Of a stretch of DNA of 64,000 nucleotides, positions 10,505 through 21,185 are shown piece after piece; the stretch's first letter is position 1; the number at the start of each line of letters is the position of its first letter. The stretch is from Glebionis coronaria. Its lineage: Eukaryota; Streptophyta; Magnoliopsida; Asterales; Asteraceae. The notes beneath the pieces are model-generated. The model searched no databases and was not told where the DNA came from. It saw only the letters and a program-made list of their open reading frames with translations. The stretch spans positions 573,170,868-573,234,867 of the forward strand of contig CM046878.1 in the NCBI GenBank assembly GCA_025667525.1, read 5' to 3'. A program made the position numbers and the translations under genes.

Positions 10505-12438
10505 TGACATTCGGGAAATCGAGTTGAGCTAGAGACTTGTGATTAATAAATCAAGCATCGTTTAACTAGGTTAGATTTTTACCCTTTTCCACCCTTTTTC
10601 ACCTTCACCCATTTTCACCAATAAGTGTAGGGGGAGCCAAGTAGGTTGTTTGTGTGTTGTGTTGTGTGCAGGGACATGTGATTTGATGTTCCACTTTTGG
10701 TGCTTTTGACGCGAACCGTGATCCCCTGTTTCCCGTGTACCCGGTTCCTTCGATAAGTTTTTGCTATTGTGATTCAATCTGGTATATAAATAAGACGAAT
10801 ATAATGTAATCACTTTAGTTGTATCTTCCTTAGCTCGATTTAAACAACGTACTTAATGTCCTAAGTGTAGGGGAGTTTATTCTCCCACATGCTTAAACAT
10901 TGAGGACAATGTTTATATTAAGTGTAGGGGGGACTTCTATCGAATTTTAGTGGGATTTTCCATGAATTTGACCCCATTTAACCGGAAAATTTAAAAAATT
11001 TTCAACGTTTTTCAAAATTTTGATCTATTTTGGCCTAGTTGTATTTCCATTTATTTTCTTTCCTTTTGTCATCGCATCGTAATATTTTCCATTTCAAGAA
11101 TAAAGTCAAAAATAAATAATTGAATAAAATGGTTTTAACAAGTTTTGATATCTTTGATATATTAGGCCCGTCGTGAATATTTTGACTCAACCCGAGTTTA
11201 CTTATCCAAGTTTACTCTAGCTAGTATCCTTAACCATATGGACCTTAATTGGTTTATTAGGCTAAGCATCCACGAGTCTCATTCCTTGAGATTTTAAAAT
11301 TGTGGAGAACGAGAGATGATAGAGTTGATAATAAGTTTAAGGGTTAATTTTTGCTTATATGAGTTTTTGTGGCTCTTTCTTCCCGCTTATATATTTAAAT
11401 GCTTAATAAATGAGGATTTTTGCGGTGTCGATTCGATATCTTAACTCTTAGCCAAATCTTTATTCTCCTTGTATCTAAAGCATGAACACATTGAGGGTTC
11501 CAACGTTGTGGACTTCCGACTAAGGTGGCTCATAACCACTAAGTAGGAGGTATTCAGACCATGGGACCGCGGAATTTGGCCTACTATATATATATCATAA
11601 ATAAGAAAGAATAAGATTAAAACATGACCTCAAGGAGCCTTAGGGTGTGGGGCATGTAGCACGAACCTTGTCATTAGAGCCTTAGGGTGTATGGCATGGT
11701 AAGTGTTAAATAAAAATTGATCAAAAATCAATTCCCTCGTTTATCGTTCAAGGAGCCTTAGGGTGTGGACAATAGATGAGGAGCATTTTTACATCTTAAA
11801 GAGCCTAAGGGTATATGATGTGAACTTGCTAAACTCCACATAAAGTCAACATGACTTTAGAGGAATAATTAATAAGTAGTACTATTGGCCAAATTTTTGG
11901 TCCGAGAATTTATTCCCCAAATCGTGTTAAATCATCCTTGATGTGGGCTTACTTTAGTGACAACGTTTTTGAGGACGAGGTTAGGTTTTGAGTATCGGGT
12001 TTGCACCCTTCATTTTTGGACTAATAACTATCAAATAATTCAAATGAGCCTACGGGTGAATGACAATAAATAAAATATAGAGATACAACGTAGGAATTAG
12101 AGAAAGAGTATTACATAATTGTCTTATATAAGTGGTTTTAACCTAAGAACTTATGGTAAACAATGATCTCGTTTTTAAGCTTGGTATGGGGAACGTGAAA
12201 CTTGAGGATGATTAATATTCATGACACCAAAAGCCCTAATCTAAGTCTTAGATTTCTTTACGAGTTTCTTCCATCAAATAATTTCCAAGTTAATAAATTA
12301 TTATAACTTTTGTTTTTATCTTTCCATCATAGTAATAATAGTATATCTTAATAAAGGCCATGATGGGTTAATTATGAGAAGAATGTAATTTGATGCTTTA
12401 AAAACTATGCATTGCATGGGGTCATTGCAATGGTCAAG
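10505..12438 (+). other. 3' non-coding region, Athila-like copy 1
   Basis: 1.9 kb between the gag-pro stop and LTR2, no coding signal. It carries the motif AAGTGTAGGGG three times (about 10623, 10863, 10920) and GAGCCTTAGGGTGTG-type motifs five times (about 11634, 11678, 11754, 11800, 12045). The region where an autonomous relative would carry pol or an env-like gene is missing. Confidence 0.65.
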
Positions 12439-13561
12439 TGTAGAGAATTTAATAAGTGTGTAAACACTTATCCTTTTGCCACTAAAATCAAAGAAAACAA
12501 GACATAATCATGTGTTTAATATCGTAAAAGTCGGAATTACGCGTGGTTTTGTGTTTTTGTGTGAAATAGGTACAAAAGATCAAAAGGAAAGAAAACACGG
12601 GATTTCACGGTCAAATGTTGAAGAAAAGTCCAAGAAAGAGACGAAGACAAAGTCAAAGACCAAAAGTGTGCCAAAGATCACGAAAACTGGCAATTCGACA
12701 CGGTTTTGAAGAAATGAACAAGAAAGCCGAAATCAAACTCGTTTTAGTGGATTTAATCATTTACGAAGATATTTGAGCTTGTGGGTCCCACATTTGGGAA
12801 AATGGGCTCACAAGCCCATTTAAGAAAATGGTTAACTTAAATGGCGGATCAAAAGAGATATTGGGCCAAGCCCATTTTGCTAAATAACAAGAGACGGTTG
12901 GAGTTATTTTGGGCCCTAGCCCATGATTAAACCAATGGACGGTAAAGGATGAAAGTGAATAATATTACACTTTGTTTGTTACTTTTGGCCTCATACAAAA
13001 TGCCCAGGTCAACTCACACACGTTTGTTATAAACAATTTACTTTCTCACACACACAATTAAATAAACTTTACCCAACCCCCACTTGTTTCGATACAACCT
13101 AGAAGACTTTTCACCCACCCACCTTTTTCTCTCCCACAACAAACAACCAGACGCACCACCATTTTTTTTACCCAAATCTCAAAAAACCCTAATAACCCTA
13201 ATCAAAAAATTACCAATGAAAAATAGGGCTTTTTGTTTAAGTGTGTGATTCACACGCATCTTAAATAAATCCCTAAGTTTTTCGCAGGTGAACATTACCA
13301 GTGGTCCTCATTGAAGACGTGGCATTTATTCCCTTTGTGATTGGTTATCACCACCTCACCACAATCAATCCACCAATCCCTATTTTCCATCTCAGCACTA
13401 AACAAACACAAAACCGCCACGAGGGCGATCCGTGTGACCCATGGTGCGTTTTCATCCGTTGGATTGATGAAGAGAAGAAAGAGAATACAGAAATGATGGA
13501 TTAAACGGCCAGGATTAATTTCCTTAGTCAAGAAGCTTCATGAAGAAGGCTTGGAGTTTGC

Positions 13562-13569
13562 CTATAAAA
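13562..13569 (+). promoter_or_regulatory. TATA box of Athila-like LTR2
   Basis: CTATAAAA followed by a C-run and TTCATGTGTAATTT, about 1120 bases into the LTR. The equivalent in LTR3 is at 22301-22308. This is the clearest core promoter in the LTR and sets the U3/R border about 30 bases downstream. Confidence 0.7.
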
Positions 13570-14605
13570 ACCCCCCTTCATGTGTAATTTATTTGTGCAC
13601 TTTTCTTTTATTTAATTTCTGCAAATTAGTTTTTAGGTTTAATGTAATTTTTATTTTCCAGTATTTTTACTCTTTTAATTATTAATGAAAAGTTATTTTA
13701 AATTAATTTCATCTCAATTAAACTTCTGTTAAGTTTAATTATCATCTTGAATCTGTTTTTTTATTACTGTTTGTCTTTATTATAATTGATAAAATATAAA
13801 AAAAATAATAAATAAAAAGAAAGTGGAATGTTATTTCCCCCCACTGGGAAAATTATATGAATCTGGTTCGAAGGTTCATTCGAGGTTCGAGTGTGATTGA
13901 TGATTGGGTACGGTGAGATTTAAGGTGTTGGTGTTTGTATTCGGTTCATAGGGGGTTCAGCACCCACCTACGTCCCAACGGTTAACATCACAAGGTTCTA
14001 CTTTTCTTTTTAATTTTTTAATTTTTAATTTAGTTTAATATTAATCTGCTTATTTGATTCGGTTTGTGTTACTGTTTTATCTGCTTTTGTTTTATTTGGT
14101 TAAGTTTGAATCTGCTTGTGTTAGTTGCATATCTGTTTAGTTTCTGTATTTATTTGGATCTATATATATATTTAGTTTAGTTTAAGTTTTTGTTCAAATC
14201 AGTTTAAGTTTAGTTTGCTTATTTTATGCCTTGTCAGTCTTATATGCTTATTCGATTTAAGCTTACATTTCGTTTAGTCTGCTTATTTGGTCTATGTGCT
14301 TATCTGATTTCAGTTTTTGAGCTTATTTTGTTTTTGCTTATTTTGTCCTATAGATTTGCTTATTGCTCTAAGTTTTTTTATTTATTTTAGCTTTATCTGC
14401 TTATTTATTTTATGCCTTATTAGTTTTATTTAGCTTATTTGACATCTGCTTATTCTCGTTTGCTTATTCTAGGTGTATATGCTTATTTGCTTATTGATGG
14501 TTCTTAGCTTATTTGGGCTGTGTTGTTTGCTTTCTGCTATAAGGAAACAGACCCATTTGGTCTGTTTTATTTCTTTGAGTCCAAAAAATAAATATTCCAA
14601 AAAAA

Positions 14606-14676
14606 GGTAATAGTGGGACTCGAACCCCTGACCATTCGCTTAGCAGCCAATAACATAACCATCTTAGCTAGTATCC
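14606..14676 (-). other. tRNA-like Pol III unit, antisense, LTR2 copy
   Basis: Same unit as at 5899-5970: minus-strand A-box TAGCTAAGATGG, B box GGTTCGAGTCC and a T-run after ...ATTACC. Differences from the other two copies are few and leave the boxes intact. Confidence 0.6.
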
Positions 14677-15187
14677 TTTTTGTGTTCACTTTTCAGTCAT
14701 GTAATTAATATAGTTCTTTTATTAGCTGGCAGTTTTTTTAGTTAAATTAGTTTTTTTACAAGTTTTGATTTAAAGTAGTTAAAAGTTTTATATAAAATTT
14801 GTTTTATTAAGTTTAAAAAAAAAGTAAAAAAATATTTTATTCAAATTGTTTTTAACTAATCTAGTTTAATTTGAAAATAGTTTAAAAGTAGATTTTGTTT
14901 AAATTTCAAAATAGTTTTAAAATAGTTAAAATTTAGTTTATTGAATTTAAATTAGATTTGTTTTAATCATTTTAATTCGTTTTTAAATATAACAGTTTTA
15001 GTTAATTAAATTAGATTTAATTTTTAATTAGTTTAAAATAGTTTTTATAGATTTTAGTCTAAAAACACCAAAAATACATTTTACCAAGAACAAATAAGTC
15101 TTACGTCATATCCAATATCAATTCGAGTCGATTTGTGGAACGATAAATAGAACTAAAAAGAATTTGCAAAAATTCTCTACATTAAAA

Positions 15188-15201
15188 TGGCGCCGCTGCC
15201 G
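15188..15201 (+). promoter_or_regulatory. Primer-binding site, Athila-like copy 2
   Basis: TGGCGCCGCTGCCG six bases after the end of LTR2, identical to the copy at 6501. Confidence 0.8.
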
Positions 15202-15942
15202 CTTCGCTCGTTACGATTGACGATTTCGTGAGACGTTTAGATTTTGGGATCCGTTCTTTTTAAACGTTACTTTCTTGCAAACAAAAATAAAAAATACAAA
15301 AAAAATCAAAAAACTAAAAATACAAAAAAAATTAATTAAAAAAATCTACAAAAGCAAATTCTTTCCTAAGATTTGCAACAAAAAAAATCAAAAATTTTCA
15401 AAAGTAATACTTTTTCCTAAAAGTATTACACCAAAAATATTACGTATTAGTGTTATTTTTCTTAGTTTGATTTCTTTTGTTTTTATTGTGAATATATATT
15501 TTTCTAAAAAAAAAATACAAAAACATTTTTCATTTACTATATTATATTACGTAGCACAATTAATTTACCTACTTTTCAAATAAGGCCTTAGTTGGGATTT
15601 CATCACCTAACTATTGTATTCGCATCCTAAATGAAATAAAAAGGCAAAATAGATAAATGCTAGTAAGACGTTTGAACTCGATATATACAAACTATAAGGT
15701 GGGTATAAGGCGACGTGCTATAAAAGGCCGTCTAAGGAAAAAGGTTTTTAAGTGCTTTGTGCCACCTTGTTTCCCCGCTTGCTTGTGCGTATATTGAGAG
15801 GGACAACCGATTATTGGTTTTCCAACTCAATTAGTATTAAGTATATATTTTTGTAGCTTTTTAATATTGCACCTCGAGAAGGAAAATCCTTTTCCTCTCA
15901 AAGTCGACTGAGGTCACCTACCTCATTTCAAGTTTTAATTGT
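15202..15942 (+). other. Untranslated leader, Athila-like copy 2
   Basis: Colinear with 6515-7204 but longer by about 50 bases around 15365-15420, which repeats part of the adjoining TTTCCTAA and AAAAGTA context. The 102-codon ORF on A-rich sequence here has no family features. Confidence 0.6.
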
Positions 15943-18900
15943 ATGCGCACTCACGCGCGTACATACATACCGATTGGTGTACCAAATTCTTCCAATTCTT
16001 CCAAAAAGAAGAAGAAGAAGAAAAATAAAAAGAACGTCATTCAAGCCGATCCCGAGAATCGTGCTTTCGACAATACGATGGAAACGGATAACCGACCTAT
16101 GCTCGAGATTTTGCAATCACACGTTGAGGGAAACGATGACGCTATCGTTGTCCCCGCAATTGGAGCAAATAATTTTGAACTCAAATCGGATTTAATTAAA
16201 ATGGTTTCCGCTACACCATTTTTGGGTCGTTCCCAAGATGACCCCCATGATCATATCAAGAGATTTATCCATTTGACTAATACGGTAAAATACAATGGGG
16301 TGGTGCCACAAGAGGCCATTCGTTAACAACTCTTTACTTTTTCCCTCGAGGGACAAGCCCGGATTTGGCTTGATAAGGAACCACCCCAAAGTATTACAAC
16401 ATGGATTGATTTAGAGACCAAGTTCATTAACTACTTTTTCCCACCATCACGGACCACCTCTTTAAGGAATGAAATCATTACTTTTGTGCAACAATATGGG
16501 GAAACGTTTAGTGAGTCTTGGGATCGATTTAAGGAGCTTTTGAGAAAATGTCCACAACACGGTTTCACTAAAGTACATCAAATTAATACGTTTTACAATG
16601 GTTTAACTCTTAATGATCAAGACTCACTTAATAGTGCCGCGGGGGGCAATATTCTTGTGAAATCAATGAGCGAGGCTTGGGCTATAATTGAAAATAAGGC
16701 AAAAGTACAAACCAAGAGTGTTAGGGCCACTATGGCAAGTGCTAGTTCTAGTGAGAATGACAAGAGAATAGATAAACTTACTTCGCTTGTTGAATCAATT
16801 GCTTTACAAACCCAAGCCCTCAATGGTCAAGTTAATGCCTTGAAAGAAACTAGTGAAACGTGTGAGACTTGTGGCGGACCACATTTATATTTCAATTGTG
16901 ACAAGGTTTACAATCAACAACAAGTTTGTGCTTATAACACCAATGCTAATGAACGGGTTCAATTTAAACCTAATGTTGATGTTAACCATTTGTCTTATAA
17001 GAGTACTAATTATTTGGCGCCCCCGGGTTTTGTAGCACCACAAAGACCACTCCCACCCGCCCAAAATACCCAAAACCAAAATAGGAACCAAGTTCCTCAA
17101 ATGGGTAATTTTCAAGGGAATGCAAATCAAGGGAATTTTAATGGTCAAAATCAAGGGTTTAAAAATAATAACCAAGGTTTTCATAATAACAACGGTTTTC
17201 AACCTCAATATCAAAACCAAGGTTTTCCTAATCAAGGTCTTCCTAATCAAGGGTATAATCAAATGAACATGCATAATCCTCAAATGGACTTGGTTCTACA
17301 AAAATTGACCGACCATGAGCGAATTATGAGAGAGATGCAAGAATCGACCGATAAGAAATTTTTGACAATGATTCAAGCCCTTAGACCCCAAGGAGCCTTA
17401 CCTTCAAATACCGAGATTAACCCTCGTGCTAATGTGAGTACTATCAATACTCGAAGTGGATCTACTTTAGTGGGACTTTCCATCTCTTCGCCCATAAAGG
17501 AGAGACAAGGCCCGAAGGTCATAATGAGTAATCCTACTCCCCCTTCGGTGATTCCTCCCACTACCACTCCTAGTACTAGTGCTCCATTACCTAATGAGCC
17601 TATCCCTAAGGTTGTTCAAGAAGCGAGTCCTTCTCCTTCTAAACCTTCAAAGTCTAAACCTAATATTCCTTATCCCTCTAGGTTAGACAAGGCAAAAGTG
17701 CTCACAAACGATGATGTTCATGTCTCCAACTTTTTGAAAATGATTTCCAACGTCAATGTCAACATTAGCCTTATTGAAGCACTTGCTCAAATGCCAAAAT
17801 TCGTAAAAATGTTCAAAGATTTGCTTAATAGGAAAGAAAAAATGGTTGAGCTCGTGAACACCCGTTTAAATGAGAATTGTTCCGCGATTCTTCTCAAAGA
17901 GCTTCCTGAAAAGCTAGGAGATCCCGGACGATTCGTGTTACCTTGCTCGTTTCCTAAAATCGATGATTGTATGGCTTTAGCGGATCTCGACGCTAGCATC
18001 AATCTTATGCCACTCTCGGTATGGAAACAATTATCATTACCCGACCTTGTACCGACGCACATGACTCTCGAGTTAGCTAATAGAACTCTCGCATACCCCA
18101 TTGGTATTGCCGAAGACGTTTTTGTTCGAGTTGGTACATTCACTTTTCCCGTGGACTTTGTCGTCGTCGACTATGAGATGGATCCTCGTATTCCGTTAAT
18201 ACTTGGTAGACCATTCTTAAGATCCGGAAGAGCCTTAGTTGATGTGGCCGAAGGGGAGTTAATTCTTAGGGTTCGAGATGAACAACAAGTTTTTAAAATG
18301 GGAAAAATCACAACAAAATCAAATGGAAAAGAGTCGGTAAATATGATTGATGTTCTTAATTATGACAATGAAGAGATTTATTAATCCTTTTGGAAATAAA
18401 ACGTCTAATCAAAATGATTTTGTGATAACTTCATCCCTTCCCTTAGAGCCTCAAATTTTTGAAACTCCTATTTATGACACCTAAAGTGATGACACTTCTT
18501 CAAGTGATCACACTATCTTCGGTTTAGACGACCCACCTTTTGACCCACCCATTTTTGATACCCCAATCTTTGATACCTACGATGATGACACTTCTTTAAG
18601 TGATCTCATTAACTTTGATGACCCACCCCATGATCTTAATGCACCTCATATTTCTATGAGTGATTCGTCCATGGAGACTCCTTTTGACTTTTATACTCCA
18701 ATTTTAGAAGTCATGACTTTTGAGGAGGATCCTCCACTCTTAGAGATCATTCCTAATTTAGAGGTTATTCCATTTGAGGAGGATTTAGATAACTTTCTAA
18801 ACTCCTATTTTCCTCACCAGGATGAGTTTTCCTATGACTCCGACGATACTTATGTTTTCACATCAAGTTTGGAAGAGGACGACTCCCCCACTTTGGATCA

Positions 18901-19237
18901 AAATGACATTTTAAGCTTAAATGTCAACACCTCTTGCTATTTTCCCGTTAAGGAACCGGTGTTTGATCCCGGAATAGAGACTTTTGCGCTTTCATTGAAT
19001 TATCACCATAACCCCTTTCCTCGTGAGAGACTTTTGCCTAAGGATACCCCACTCTTCTTTGACTTATGTGATTTTACCACCTCAGGGTTTATTTCCTTTT
19101 GTGATGGAAATTATGTGTTTGACCCGGGTGGATTTTCATGGGGTATTCCTTATATGACTTTGTTTCACCTCTTTATCATGGAGAGATTTTCCTCCCTTGG
19201 AAATCTCGGTTTTTCCATGATTTTCCCATTTGAATGA
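15943..19237 (+). pseudogene. Athila-like gag-protease with acidic tail, copy 2
   Basis: Same domains as copy 1. The early TAA (16324-16326) is at the same codon as in copy 1, so it predates the copies' separation. The second copy-1 stop is absent here (CGA instead of TGA), giving an open stretch 16486-18384 with gag, knuckle CETCGGPHLYFNC and protease. In the protease active site the usual DLG reads DLD (17983-17991), removing the glycine. A one-base loss near 18378 shifts the frame (stop at 18384), and an extra TAA lies near 18482. The acidic tail continues from 18656 to TGA 19237 in another frame. Confidence 0.85.
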
Positions 19238-21185
19238 TGACATTCGGGAAATCGAGTCGAGCTAGAGACTTGTGATTAATAAATCAAGCATCGTTTAACT
19301 AGGTTAGATTTTTACCCTTTTCCACCCTTTCCACCCTTTTTCACCTTCACCCATTTTAACCAATAAGTGTAGGGGGAGCCAAGTAGGTTGTTTGTGTGTT
19401 GTGTTGTGTGTAGGGACATGTGCTTTGATGTTCCACTTTTGGTGCTTTTGACGCGAACCGTGATCCCGTGTTTCCCGTGTACCCGGTTCCTTCAATAAGT
19501 TTTTGCTATTGTGATTCAATCTTGTATATAAATAAGACGAATAAAATGTAATCACTTTAGTTGTCTCTTCCTTAGGTCGATTTAAACAACGTACTCAATG
19601 TCCTAAGTGTAGGGGAGTTTATTCTCCCACATGCTTAAACATTGCGGATAATGTTTATATTAAGTGTAGGGGGGACTTCTATCGAATTTTAGTGGGCTTT
19701 TCCATGAATTTGACCCCATTTAACCGGAAAATTTAAAAAAATTTCAACGTTTTTCAAATTTTTGATCTATTTTGGCCTAGTTGTATTTCCATTTATTTTC
19801 TTTCCTTTTGTCATCGCATCGTAATATTTTCCATTTCAAGAATAAAGTCAAAAATAAATAATTGAATAAAATGGTTTTAACAAGTTTTGATTTCCTTTAT
19901 ATATTAGGCCCGTCGTGAATATTTTGACTCAACCCGAGTTTACTTATCCAAGTTTACTCTAGCTATATCCTTAACCATATGGACCTTAATTGGTTTATTA
20001 GGCTAAGCATCCACGAGTCTCATTCCTTGAGATTTTAAAATTGTGGAGAACGAGAGATGATAGAGTTGATAATAAGTTTAAGGGTTAATTTTTGCCTATA
20101 TGAGTTTTTGTGGCTCTTTCTTCCCGCTTATATATTTAATTGCTTAATAAATGAGGATTTTTGCGGTGTCGATTCGATATCTTAACTCTTAGCCAAATCT
20201 TTATTCTCCTTGTAATTAAAGCATGAACACATTGAGTGCCAGCGTTGTGGACTTCCGACTAAGGTGGCTCATAACCACTAAGTAGGAGGTATTCATACCA
20301 TGGGACCGCGGAATTTGGCCTACTATATATATATATCATAAATAAGAAAGAATAAGATTAAAACATGACCTCAAGGAGCCTTAGGGTGTGGGGTATGTAG
20401 CACGAACCTTGTCCTTAGAGCCTTAGGGTGTATGGCATGGTAAGTGTTAAATAAAAATTGATCAAAAATCAATTCCCTCGTTTATCGTTCAAGGAGCCTT
20501 AGGGTGTGGACAATAGATGAGGAGCATTTTTACATCTTAAAGAGCCTAAGGGTATATGATGTGAACTTGCTAAACTCCACATAAAGTCAACATGACTTTG
20601 GAGGAATAGTTAATAAGTAGTACTATTGGCCAAATTTTAGGTCCGGGAATTTATTCCCCAAATCGTGTTAAATCATCCTTGATGTGGGCTTACTTTAGTG
20701 ACAACGTTTTTGAGGACGAGGTTAGGTTTTGAGTATCGGGTTTGCACCGTTCTGCCTTCATTTTTGGACTAATAACTATCAAATAAGTCAAATGAGCCTA
20801 CGAGTGAATGACAATAAATAAAATCTAGAGATACAACGTAGTAATTGGAGAAAGAGTATTACACAATTGTCTTATATAAGTGGTTTTAACCTAAGAACTT
20901 ATGGTAAACAATGATCTCGTTTTTAAGCTTGGTATGGGGAACGTGAAACTTGAGGATGATTAATATTCATGACACCAAAGCCCTAATCTAAGTCTTAGAT
21001 TTCTTTACGAGTTTCTTCCATCAAATAATTTCCATGTTAATAAATTATTATAACTTTTGTTTTTATCTTTCCATCATAGTAATAATAGTATATCTTAATA
21101 AAGGCCATGATGGGTTAATTATGAGAAAAATGTAACTTGATGCTTTAAAAACTATGCATTGCATAGGGTCATTGCAATGGTCAAG
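19238..21185 (+). other. 3' non-coding region, Athila-like copy 2
   Basis: Colinear with 10505-12438 and carrying the same reiterated AAGTGTAGGGG and GAGCCTTAGGGTGTG motifs. No coding sequence. Confidence 0.65.

Larger units (their letters stand above)
12439..15181 (+). repeat. Athila-like LTR2, complete (shared middle LTR)
   Basis: Starts TGTAGAGAATTT and ends AAATTCTCTACA, a perfect 12-bp terminal inverted repeat, six bases before the next primer-binding site. Length 2743 bp. The TATA box is at 13562-13569, and the TGCTTATTT stretch and tRNA-like unit lie downstream. It serves as the 3' LTR of copy 1 and the 5' LTR of copy 2. An alternative start is TGTGTAAACA at 12457; I prefer 12439 because of the inverted-repeat match. 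Confidence 0.75.

Noticed and set aside
13185..13205. AACCCTAATAACCCTAATC, telomere-like repeat
   Set aside because: Only two or three units and within an LTR that is shared by copies; not a telomeric tract.
13301..13504. 67-codon ORF in the U3 of Athila-like LTR2 and its LTR3 copy
   Set aside because: Upstream of the TATA box, no domain; conserved only because the LTRs are copies.
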